Counted from the stretch's first letter, positions 1-8,346 are shown. The stretch: 12,003 nt of DNA from Euperipatoides rowelli (GCA_003024985.2 PXIH01S0011594.1), one strand, 5' to 3'. Notes: generated from the sequence alone by a model not told the origin. Program-made: numbers and translations.

Positions 1-329
1 GGCGTCTTTGTACATATAATTCTAAAAAATAACTATAAAATCGGCTATGTGCATGATAAAAACCTACCAATATTGTAGTGGGGATTTAGTTTTAGAAATA
101 GAAGGCAGAAATAAACATATAAGTCCATACACATAGACACATTTTATAAAAAATTGAGTTTGTCGTAAGATTTACTACAGCGCGACCGCTCGTAGGTTAA
201 AAAATGAAATTGAGTTAAGTTTTAGTATATAAAAAAATGGGATTTTCTTTTGATTTAGCTTAGCCTTCTCTGACTTACAAAATAAATAAAAAATAACTTA
301 CATTAATTGTATTATGTACAATTTAAATA
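1..329. other. AT-rich sequence, nothing assigned
   Basis: I see no open frame with recognisable protein features on either strand, no RNA gene and no clear repeat. The only GC-richer patch, around 178-195, is too short to interpret. Confidence 0.5.
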
Positions 330-632
330 CTTCCCAGCTCCTACAGTGGCAATGGGGTTGGACCTGTGTGTTTAGCTTTGGCTATCTTCTGCTTAAGCTG
401 ATTGATCTGTATAATGTTCAAAGAAAAGGCTATGCTTTTCTTAGCCACTTAACTGATTTTCCCGATCTCAGCTCGGGCTAGTAAAGCCACATGTCCTTGG
501 TTATCCCGATCTGAAGTCGGGCAACACTTAGCCATTATGAAAGTAATTGTTTAAATTATTGTAAACATGTAAAATGTGTTGTATATAAGTATGTATCTAT
601 GGAATTAAAGATTTGTTATTATTATTATTACT
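330..632 (+). repeat. Retroelement-like tail or solo-LTR-like repeat
   Basis: This stretch is GC-richer than its flanks and has retroelement-end features. There are two short CCCGA/TCGGG hairpins (461-521), a TATATAAG box at 582-589, an AATTAAA signal near 602-608 and a (TTA)n run at 616-630 ending in CTACA. Two readings are open. It may be the 3' end of a short non-LTR element or SINE with a (TTA)n tail. It may instead be a solo LTR, whose promoter, poly(A) signal and terminal CA would fit. I see no convincing pol III A/B box pair, no exact target-site duplication and no matching second LTR in the window. The left boundary is a guess based on base composition. Confidence 0.35.
461..521 (+). 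repeat. Paired CCCGA/TCGGG hairpins
   Basis: Two related units begin 44 bases apart, at 461-477 and 505-521. Each is TCCCGATCT followed by a few bases and TCGGGC, so each can fold into a 5-bp GC-rich stem. The loops differ, but the stems and the flanking T and C are kept. They lie in the LTR/SINE-like stretch and stand out in AT-rich DNA. Function unknown. Confidence 0.5.
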
Positions 633-639
633 ACAGTGA

Positions 640-1222
640 AACTCGAACTCTGGTGTGATTTAAGAAGGTTTGAAGACAATACACTTTTTCACACTTTAAT
701 ATAATTTAATTTAAGATGGTAAGGGCTTCAGATGTACAACACATCATAATAGCCAAGACATCTTTCCGGGATTAGACCAATCATCAAGGGCATACAATTT
801 TCTAAAATGAAAAATTAAAAATAATAACAATTTATAGTATCTATAACATATGTACAATACAATCAATAATCTAGATAAAGTTAAAATAATTTTCATCTTT
901 TGTAAACAGTTATTTTGTCATACCATTAATATTGGAATAATGGACATCCTAAGTTGTTGTTGAGGGTTGGATTAAGGTGCATTATGAAAAGGCATTTGAG
1001 AGTTAATCTTTTATGTGAATTAAAAATCTGCATTAAAGAGGAAAAATTTGCATATGTGGTGTTGTGACCATAGTCATGGATATGATGAAAAATTTGAGAT
1101 TGTTTATTGTGTGTGATGTGCTCGACTTCCCTGACACCTAGTGAGCGACCTGTGGTGCCACAATATGTATGGAGCATATAGTAAATAACTGAGATAGGAT
1201 CGGTAGGGCCAAGTGATAATGC
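640..1222 (-). mobile_element. Penelope-like element fragment, copy 1 (minus strand)
   Basis: This is the 3' part of a Penelope-like retroelement reading leftward. It comprises the end of the GIY-YIG endonuclease coding region (926-1222) and an untranslated tail. The segment 858-1222 matches 6363-6740 in inverted orientation, with an internal difference of about 13 bases. Left of 858 the two copies diverge, and copy 1 continues with a tail that includes TGATGA and GGAAAG motifs (752-793). The reverse transcriptase part is missing: the fragment ends at 1222, exactly where the LINE begins. The left edge is uncertain because it merges with the (TTA)n repeat. Confidence 0.65.
926..1222 (-). pseudogene. 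PLE GIY-YIG endonuclease domain, N-terminally truncated but open
   Basis: The minus frame is open for about 98 codons from 1222 to the TAA at 926-928. It carries a GIY-like strand (VIYYM) and a YIG-like strand (TYCGTTGRSLGVR), followed by an EH pair, a QIFHHIHDYGH helix and HKRLTL...LNPTLN near the end. This order and spacing match the GIY-YIG nuclease at the C-terminus of Penelope-like polymerases, which nicks target DNA for integration. Compared with copy 2 it lacks about 13 bases between VIYYM and YCG. Copy 2 encodes a Cys-rich QCNTCP there, so the CxxC usual in the family is lost here. A methionine at 1177 is internal and unlikely to be a real start. With no reverse transcriptase attached I regard it as a relic. 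Confidence 0.65.
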
Positions 1223-1224
1223 GT

Positions 1225-2307
1225 TTAAATGCAGTGGAAGTTTTATTAGAAATTGGTGGTATTATTGGAAAAGAAGCGATTGCCAGCGTCTAATTTCCCA
1301 GAAATATGTGATATTTGGGAGTAGATTTCGTTACAGAGGAAAAAAAGATAGAGCTGCAACGGATTTTTCAAATATTTATTGATGCATATGTGGTACCGTT
1401 TTCGTATGGAGCCCTTTGTTCTACGGTTGATATCCAGATCCATTGGTATCCGGCTGATGGAGATTTGACAAAAAAACATGTCACTATGAATCCTTATGTG
1501 AAGATTACACAGATGAATAATGATGACTTTAAAGTAAGTAGCAGTATTAATTTTAAGTCTAGTCTTATTAGTATAGAGGCAATATTAAATCCAGGTGTAC
1601 AAATTCAAAGTATTCCGCATGTTATGAATGTTGGAGGTGTGTCTATATTGCTTACGTTAAGAGGTAGAGAACCTATTTGTCTCTCGTGCCGCCAATTAGG
1701 ACATAAATCTATGGAGTGTACTTACAAAAAGTGTAAGCTGTGTTTTGAATTAAATTCTGGGGATCATGGTGAGTGTAGGGAAAAAGAGAACAAACGATTG
1801 TATTTGAGTGTATTAAAGAAAGATAATGTATTGGCTGAAATTGAGCAAAGTGAAATTGAATCTTATAATACTATTAAGAGTAATGGAGATAATAAGATTC
1901 ATTTTACATCAGCTGATCCTTATGAAGTGAAAATGGTAATTGGAAATGGTCAGGAAATATTTTAGAGTGACACTCAGCTAAATAGTGATCCTAACTTTGA
2001 AGAATGGCAGAAGATGGGTGTGCTCCTGCCCAATTCTTGTTCCAGTGAAGAAGAAATGGATGGTGTTGATAACGTAGATCCAGAATTAGTTACACAAGAA
2101 GAATATGAACGGTCTTGTCCCCCATTTCAGCAAGTTTTATGATGAATAAAAAGAAAAAATAATAATGTATTTTTAAAGAATAACATTGCGGACACTGAAA
2201 ATATTCCTGGTAAAAAGAACACCAAGGTAAGATTAGTTGATAGTAAGAATGTAGGGGTTAATGCTGATAAAAGTGTATCACAGGTTGGTGGTGTAGAAAT
2301 CACTTAA
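1225..2307 (+). pseudogene. LINE ORF1: zinc-knuckle nucleic-acid-binding protein
   Basis: One reading frame runs from the LINE edge to TAA at 2305-2307. It is broken by stops at 1291-1293 (TAA), 1309-1311 (TGA), 1963-1965 (TAG) and 2140-2145 (TGA TGA). The longest open part is 1315-1965. It contains a CCHC knuckle of the form CX2CX4HX4C (CLSCRQLGHKSMEC), followed by a second CX2CX7HX2C (CKLCFELNSGDHGEC), after a GREPICLSC lead-in typical of Tx1/L1-like ORF1 products. Such proteins bind element RNA to form the retrotransposition particle. The part after 1965 is acidic and polar. The TTG at 1315 is not a real start: similar sequence continues upstream through the two early stops. ORF2 begins 13 bases after this frame ends. 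Confidence 0.8.
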
Positions 2308-2320
2308 TTTAGTTTTTCAA

Positions 2321-2989
2321 ATGGATGTGATACATAGATTGTCTATTTTTTCCTTAAATGTAAGGTCATTGAGATTAATCAATAAATCTGCAATTATATT
2401 ACAAAATTGAATCCAAATATTTTTTTATTCAGGAATCTCGGTGCAGAAAACAAATGGTGATGATGTGTGGAAAAGCATAAGTAAGGAATATAAAGTTTAT
2501 GAAAATCGCCTTAATTCATGTCGGCAAGGCCTGATGATTTTAGTTTCCAAGTCTTTGCATTATGGTGTGGAATTTGTGGGCAATATCAATGAGAACATTA
2601 TGTATTTGAAAATAATTGTGAATTCTCAGTTGTTTTCATTGTTTAATATTCATGCGCCTATCCTCCCAACGTTGAGGGTAAGAAGGTCAGCTAATAGGCT
2701 TGATCGAGTTCTTGCCTCGGATGTGTCTTCATTTACCTTTAAATTTAGATATGAATCTGTCCCTTTTACTGATCATCATATGATGTTATTATGGTGTGTG
2801 GGAATTTCTGCTGTGGAGAAATTTTTTAGTATCCCGCTCTCTTTTTGTTGGTCTTTGGATATAATGAATTTAGTGAATCGGTCTTCAGAGATCATTAATA
2901 TGAGTAATAGTGATGTTTTGAATCCTTTTTTAAAGTGGTTTTGTTTAAGAGTGCTGCATAATATGAGATTGGTATTGCAGAAGTATTAA
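2321..2989 (+). pseudogene. LINE ORF2, N-terminal AP-like endonuclease with internal deletion
   Basis: ORF2 appears to start at ATG 2321. The opening SIFSLNVRSLR matches the first beta strand of LINE apurinic-like endonucleases. A TGA at 2408-2410 interrupts it, and the same frame resumes and runs to TAA at 2987-2989. Near residue 138 the sequence jumps from LFNIHAPILP to RRSANRLDRVLAS, and FTDHHMM, equivalent to the catalytic SDH motif, follows. The segment that normally lies between these, with the GDFN-type active-site motif, is absent. This points to an internal deletion of several tens of codons. In intact elements this domain nicks target DNA to prime reverse transcription. Here it cannot be functional. 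Confidence 0.8.
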
Positions 2990-4356
2990 AGAAGAAGCAT
3001 GCTATTGATTGTGAAATATTACAAAATGATAAAAAAAATAAACTTACTTCTCAATGGATTAAAAGGATCTCAGGAAAATATTCTTGACTTGAAATATAAG
3101 AATGAATACTTGCTGACGACTAAAAAGAAAAGTCTACTATTTAATTGTAAAAAGGAGGTATTTCTTACTCATACTGCCCCCAGGTGGAAACTTATCTTAA
3201 TATTGAAGAAAAAACGAAGTGACTCTAAAGTATATGTGTTAAAAGTTGGGGATTGTATATTTTATAATGATTTACTTATAGTAAGAAGAGCACATGATAA
3301 TTTTATAATGCTAATGAAGAATGCTTTTAAGGATAAAAGAGATCCTAACACATNTAAAATTTGGAATAATCCATCAAATTATATTTTCTTTGAAGCTAAA
3401 AATTTTATTATTAATGAAAATGATGAAAATGATTTAAATAGAAATATTTTCTGTAATGAATTAATAGACGTCATTAAGTCTTCTAAAGCTAAGGTTGCGA
3501 CTGGGCCAGATAGATTGGGCTATTCATTCTATAAGGTCTTATCCCCTAGGAATCTGGCTATCTTTTCTAACCATTCAAATTATTTATTTTGTGGATTGAT
3601 TACCGATCAGGCTATACTGGATCATAATAAAGCATTTATGAAGATGATTCCAAAGGTCAAGAACTCTGATTCTTATATTAGTGAAGTTGATAAGATTAGT
3701 CCGATTACTCTTATCAATACAGATATGAAGTTGCTACAAAAAGTGGTTCTGTAAAGAATTGGTCCTATTGTAGAGAGAATGTTGCCTAATGGAGTGCTTG
3801 GTTTTAAAGGAAGGACAATTACCAAAGCTTTAATGCTTCTTCATTCAGTTTTTAGTTTAAAGAACAAAAAAAGTAGGTCAGAATGTTATATTGTGAAAAT
3901 TGATTTGTCTAATGCTTTCCCTTTTGTAAATAGCGGTTACTTGGAATTGATGTTATAGAAAGTACTTGGAGTCAATAAAATACAAGGCTTATAATGTCTT
4001 AGATAAGGAATAAATCCATTGCATTTGTCAACTGAAAAAAGTACTCTCGTTTTGAACAGATGGCAGATGGCGTCCTGCAAGGTTCACCTCTCTATTCAAT
4101 ATTATACACTATTTATTTGATGGATTTGTTCCAAAAATTAAAATCTTGCACAACGGGAGTGTGGGTTTTAGATAAATTGGTAAAGGTTGACATTGTTTCC
4201 TATATTGATGACATTAATGTTTTTGTTTCTTCTGAGGCCCAAATCGGGACTGTCTATAGAATTTTAAATGAATTTGTCAATTATACGGGCTCGAAAATAA
4301 ATTTGGTAAAGTCTTATGTATGGGATATGTACCGGGGAAAGCCAGTTATGTTTTGA
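2990..4356 (+). pseudogene. LINE ORF2, linker and reverse transcriptase core
   Basis: The ORF2 frame continues past the stop at 2987 through a lysine-rich linker into reverse transcriptase. Visible motifs are ATGPDRLGYSFYK (finger block), ISPITLINTDMKLLQK, GFKGRTITKA, KIDLSNAF (first catalytic Asp at 3902-3904), GVLQGSPLYSILY, and YIDDINVF (4201-4212), whose DD completes the polymerase triad. Stops fall at 3752-3754, 3956-3958 and 3992-3994. Between 3994 and 4056 the frame shifts, and the palm resumes in the next frame until TGA at 4354-4356. Family members copy element RNA into DNA at the nicked target. The Asp residues survive but the frame does not. One N (about 3354) lies in the linker. 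Confidence 0.88.
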
Positions 4357-5417
4357 GAAATGAAAGGAAAACATACATTGATCTTGGGAATTCCCTTCCC
4401 AATAGAAAATAGGAAAATAATGATGATTAAAATTTTGTCTGCGAAATTAATAGAAATTGAAGGTATTGTGAAGAAAATTAATTTTTATACAAATGGATGG
4501 TGTGTTAGAGACTCATAAATACTCTTGTCATTCCTAAACTAATTTATTATTTGCCTTTTTTCATGTTACTAAGACCTTATTGCGAAGGATAAATGTTATG
4601 ACTCAGAACTGTATTTTTGGTAATTTTATGTATTTGTCTATTTCAAAAGTTATTCTTCGGAAGAGCAATGGAGGATTGGGACTAATAGATCTTTGGACTC
4701 TGAACAAGGTAATTATTTATAATTTTGTCTATGTAAATATCTTTCTAGATCCTGCTCTGCGAAAATTGTTAGAGTATGATGCTTACCCTGGAGATTTTGT
4801 GTTGTCAATGTGGATTGGAGTATTCAAAGAACTGAATGCTTATAAAGATTTTGATGCAAAAATTTCTTATAAACAGCTTGCAAGGATTACTATCTGGAGT
4901 CAAGAGGTGATCAATTCTTTTAGGAAATCTAGTACCAATTTGAAGATAATTAAAAGTTGCAGGTGGATGGAAATTTTCAAAACTTTGTTTATAAATATCA
5001 ATTAAACATTTTGCCCACTAGGCTAAAGTTATATAGGATAGGCATAATATGGACTTACAATGTAAATTGTCCTTTTGGGTGTGAGTGTATAGAAATTGAA
5101 GAACATCATTTTTGGCCATGTCCCAAGATATTGCTGTGGATTAATCTTGTTCTAAGCAGGCTTGGATCAAATATTCTTTGGGAACTATATGGAAGAATAA
5201 GTCCTTAAAGGGGATACATAAGAGAATAGAAAAATTTTTGTTTGTAATATTTTACTCAGTATGGAAAGTCAAATGTGAAGTGATTTTTCAGGATCTAAGG
5301 GTGGAGAAACTTATATCTGAGTTTTTGAATTTTGTTCATGCAGAATTTAAAAAGGATTTATTTTATTTATATAATTCTTACTTTCAGAATATTTGGGATA
5401 GGGAGGTCATAATGTAA
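4357..5417 (+). pseudogene. LINE ORF2, thumb and C-terminal zinc finger region
   Basis: After the TGA at 4354, the frame of the YIDD block continues to about 4518 with LILGIPF, matching the conserved YLG strand of LINE polymerases. It shifts into INTLVIPKLIYYLPFF and NGGLGLIDL (the GGLGL motif), shifts again near 4980, and reads LPTRLKLYRIGI then a CPFGC...EEHHFWPCP finger (about 5068-5130), the usual Cys/His finger near the C-terminus of Tx1/L1-like ORF2. A last shift near 5190 leads to an FYSVWKVKCEV helix and the stop at 5415-5417. Three frame changes and a TAA inside this part show decay. Order and spacing otherwise match a full-length C-terminus. Confidence 0.8.
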
Positions 5418-5790
5418 ATATTTTATTTATTACTATGGTTGTTTTAGAGAGGTACAATAGGGACTGAAGGGGTTCTGTTGAGTTTTTGATTATAAGTATT
5501 ATTTTTATTTAAGTTTCCTACTGGGCAAATAAATATGCTGAGTAGTACAACATACTCTATTTGAATTAATATAAATATTGTATTCAGATTGTTGATATCA
5601 TTGATTATAAATTTATTATTGTTATTTGACTGATTGATGGCAATAGAAAAAAATATTTTGCTGTATATCCTTTAGTGGAAAAGAGAATGTTAGGCATTTG
5701 AAGGATGTATTGGTATCATCAATCCTTGTTATGTTCTTTTGTTTTTACTGTATATAGTTTTCCTTTTTTTTAATAAAATTTAAAAAAAAA
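5418..5790 (+). terminator. LINE 3' UTR, poly(A) signal and oligo(A) tail
   Basis: A non-coding stretch follows the ORF2 stop. It ends with AATAAA at 5772-5777 and a run of nine A at 5782-5790, after which base composition changes. This is the usual 3' end of an L1-type insertion and marks the right edge of the element. No second tail or tandem 3' repeat is seen. Confidence 0.75.
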
Positions 5791-6362
5791 TATACTATAA
5801 AAATAGATTTTCTTTCTAGCTACTCCCATAACATTAAGGTCAATATTTTAAAACAGGAGATACTTCGCGCATTCTATACCTGTTCAACAGAATTAAAATT
5901 AACAACCGAAATAAACAATATTTTTATTATTTATTTAAATAACAATTACCATCTCAGCTACATACACTCATCGTTTTTTAACATGCCTCCCCCCCCCTTT
6001 GACTCACCCCTTTCCCCTACATTGGCCCAACCTGTAAATATCTCCCTACACCCCCCCAATCTATACTCAAGCACATCTACTTACCAAATTCTGCTTACCA
6101 TACCAATATTTTGAAATTTAATCAACAATTTAATATCCCGCACCTCCCCCCCATACCCATAACACTATTCAGCATAATTTTAAAGACAAGAACAATATTT
6201 TTATTAAAATAGACTCCCAAATTCACTTTACCATAATAAATCTGATTCTCCAACAATTTATTTTTCATAACTATTATAATTTTACAGTGAACATCTTTAA
6301 CATAATTTTGACACCCCCACCCCCTCCCAACTTTTTAAAATATTTAAAAAAATTTGAAAAAA
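5791..6362 (+). repeat. AT-rich DNA with C-runs on the plus strand
   Basis: There is no gene here. The plus strand is notably poor in G and carries C-runs near 5988-5998, 6050-6057, 6145-6152 and 6312-6327 in an A/T background. It separates the LINE tail from PLE copy 2. AACAATATTTTTATTA occurs twice (about 5917 and 6190). It may be low-complexity repeat DNA or the remains of an older element. I cannot assign a family. Confidence 0.4.
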
Positions 6363-6740
6363 CATTATCACTTGGCTCTACCAATCCTATCTCAGTTATT
6401 TACTATTTCCAGTGCAACACCTGTCCCATACATATTGTGGTACCACTGGTCGCTCACTAGGTGTCAGGGCAGTCGAGCACCTCAAACAATAAACAATCTC
6501 AAATTTTTCATCATATCCATGACTATGGTCACAATACCACTTATGCAAATTTTTCCTTTTTAATGCAGATTTTTAATACACATAAAAGATTAACTCTTGA
6601 ATACCTTTTCATAATGAACCTTAAACCAACCCTCAACAACAACTTAGGATATCCATTATTCCAATATTAAAACAGTGGGACAAAATAACTGTTTATAAAA
6701 GATGAAAATTATTTTAACATTATCTAGATTATTGATTGTA
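6363..6740 (+). pseudogene. Penelope-like element GIY-YIG fragment, copy 2 (plus strand)
   Basis: This inverted copy of 858-1222 encodes the same GIY-YIG nuclease segment. The lead reads PISVIYYFQCNTCP in one frame; a frameshift then moves to YCGTTGRSLGVR, which soon meets a TAA at about 6489. A third register carries NKQSQIFHHIHDYGH through KRLTLEYLFIMNLKPTLNNN to TAA at 6668-6670. Unlike copy 1 it keeps the CNTCP stretch between the GIY and YIG strands, closer to the family form. It has more frame damage and is not functional. After 6740 similarity to copy 1 stops. Both copies begin at the same base of the element (CATTATCACTTGG), so neither has any reverse transcriptase. Confidence 0.65.
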
Positions 6741-6947
6741 ACAGGGATTTTAGCCCAAGTGAAATTTAGTATGCATTTTTGGTAAATGAATCAAGAACAG
6801 ACAGCACTTATTTATCTACACCTGAACTATTAGATAATGAAAATATTATTCTCAATTTAGATTCTCATTAGTCTATTTTGTAATTGGAATACCTATAAAG
6901 ATTTTCATTTAATTTACAACAAAAAGTTTTTTTTTCTTTTGGAAAAC

Positions 6948-7270
6948 AATTTTGATATTGATAAATCATTTTTTTGTTCAGAAAGTGATGAAAATTATAA
7001 TTTGAGTCAACTAGTTTCACACAAAAATTTTTTTTTATTGTTTACACAGTAAACACTGCCCCTCCCATATCTACCTCTCCCCCTCACCAAATTTTGGTTT
7101 TGATAAAGATGATTCTTGAAATTATTCATACATTTATTTGATCAGAAAGTAATAGAAATTATTTGAGCCAACTTCTTTCACAAAAAAATTCTAGTGCAGT
7201 AACTTTTATTGTTGATTCAGTACACGGTACCCCCCCCCCCTCTCTTCTCTCTATATCAACCTCCCTCGCA
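6948..7270 (+). repeat. Diverged tandem duplication
   Basis: Two units follow each other, about 6948-7089 and 7090-7270. They share, in order, AATTTTG...TTGATAAA, CAGAAAGT(G/A)AT, TTTGAG(T/C)CAACT, TTTCACA followed by an A-run, TTTATTGTT, CAGTA(A/C)AC, and a C-rich then pyrimidine-rich end. The offset grows from 142 to about 171 bases because the second unit has insertions. By eye similarity is moderate, so the duplication is old. No coding content is seen. Confidence 0.55.
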
Positions 7271-7582
7271 CACTCATATCAATAAAAAGATGCATGTATT
7301 TTAATTATTTTGTAAACAATTTCAGTAAATAATCTTCAATAAATAAAAAAATAAAAATAATACTAACAATCGATATTCTAAAAACAAAAATAAAGGCTAC
7401 TTATAAAGGGTGGGTGAAAATCTTTCCCACCCTTATTTATGAAAAAAAAAAAATACTATTTTTTTTATCTTCCTGATAAGTACTCTAATTTCTGAAATAA
7501 AATAATATGCTTTTTTTTGGATGTTTTTTGGTATTTTAATGAATCAGTTAAGTGGTTAAGCTGATTCAAAGTCGGCCTATTC
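7271..7582. other. AT-rich gap with a small hairpin
   Basis: No gene was found. AAGGGTGGG (7406-7414) and CCCACCCTT (7426-7434) form a 9-bp stem with an 11-base loop. GAATCAGTTAA and TTAAGCTGATTC around 7541-7567 form a nearly perfect palindrome with loop GTGG. Part of this (7542-7559) matches 441-458 in reverse orientation at 17 of 18 bases. Confidence 0.45.
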
Positions 7583-7664
7583 ATGGCTGGGGTTGGCATG
7601 TTCGTTGGTCTTATGGCTTGCTGTTGCTGTGAATTTTCTTCTAAGTTTTCTTATTTGCTAACAG

Positions 7665-8346
7665 GACTTCTGCCAAGACCAAGTGAGTATCAACCGCCAA
7701 GAAAGACTGGAAGATCTTCGGACTTTTGGAATGACTGGAAACTAAAGCAGGTGGATGTAAGTCAGGAGCTTGATGTACACACAAAAATAAAATATCGGAA
7801 TGAGCCAAGAGCAATTCAAGTTCTTCGTTTTATAATATTTTGAATTCATAAAAATAGTGTTTTCAGTGAAACAGTTCCAACTTTAATTGGATCCAAAATG
7901 ATCAAAAGAGAGTGCACCAATATCTAATGAAACAGTAAAGTGATGAATAAATTAAATTGCTATCTCCAATAATGATTAAATTCTTGTTTTTAATTGAAGT
8001 TTTTAAATATACTCGATCCTAGGAAGTTGAGGAGGAACCCCCTAAAATGGTACCATTCTGCGCTTGGAACACATTGTATAGCTTGGAGGGTGGTAGACAT
8101 GGCTCATCAAAATATATTAAAATACATTTTTCAAAACTAATATCAGAGAAGGCATTAGTATCGTTAGTACAAATATTTTACAAATATCAAAGAAGGCAGC
8201 TAAATAAACTAGAAAATTGTGAAAAGAGCAGAGCTCTAGGTGTTTTAATGTTGTATTCCGATAAATGATCTGTCATGTTAGAACAACTCCTCACAGGTAT
8301 GATCATTGACTCAAACCGTCTGGATGAGGTTGGAGAGTTTCAATAA
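7665..8346 (+). CDS. Last three exons of an unrecognised host gene (7665-7756, 8023-8092, 8297-8346)
   Basis: This is an inferred spliced gene end. Exon A follows a strong acceptor (TTTTCTTATTTGCTAACAG) and ends before GTAAGT at 7757. It encodes PRPSEYQPPRKTGRSSDFW and more. Exon B follows ACTCGATCCTAG and encodes EVEEEPPKMVPFCAWNTLY and more, ending at a weaker donor (GT at 8093 or 8090). Exon C follows CTCCTCACAG and encodes MIIDSNRLDEVGEFQ, then TAA at 8344-8346. Phases agree at both joins: 0 for A-B, 1 for B-C with either donor. The introns would be 266 and about 204 bases. The exons are GC-richer than their surroundings. About 69 C-terminal residues result. I do not recognise the family. 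Exon A may extend left in frame to ATG 7583, adding a hydrophobic Gly/Cys-rich stretch (MFVGLMACCCC) that could be a membrane segment. Upstream exons are not visible. Confidence 0.5.

Larger units (their letters stand above)
1223..5790 (+). mobile_element. L1/Tx1-like LINE, nearly full length, decayed
   Basis: A two-ORF non-LTR retrotransposon on the plus strand. ORF1 (about 1225-2307) carries zinc knuckles. ORF2 (2321-5417) has an AP-like endonuclease, a reverse transcriptase with YIDD, and a C-terminal Cys/His finger. A 3' UTR of about 350 bases ends in AATAAA and a short oligo(A). The order matches the L1/Tx1 group; I did not run a phylogeny, so the clade is tentative. The 5' UTR and the first residues of ORF1 are missing. 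The left edge abuts the PLE fragment at 1222, which fits a 5'-truncated insertion. At least six in-frame stops and four frame changes in ORF2 show it is long dead. I could not find a clean target-site duplication. Confidence 0.85.

Noticed and set aside
632-660. TACAGTGAAACTCGAACT as a pogo/Tigger-type terminal repeat, or a tRNA primer-binding site
   Set aside because: The resemblance is short, no partner end is in the window, and TGGTGTGATTTAAG does not clearly match a tRNA 3' end.
1246-1479. Minus-strand open frame of 77 codons
   Set aside because: It lies opposite LINE ORF1, which has clear family motifs on the plus strand; the minus frame has none and is a shadow.
6354-6563. Plus-strand open frame across the start of PLE copy 2
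   Set aside because: It reads the GIY-YIG region in the wrong register (ILWYHWSLT instead of YCGTTGR).
8093-8268. Continuation of the exon B frame to the stop at 8266-8268
   Set aside because: It is open but AT-rich with Lys/Ile bias like random sequence; splicing near 8090-8093 into the 8297 exon keeps phase and gives a more natural ending. I cannot fully exclude read-through.
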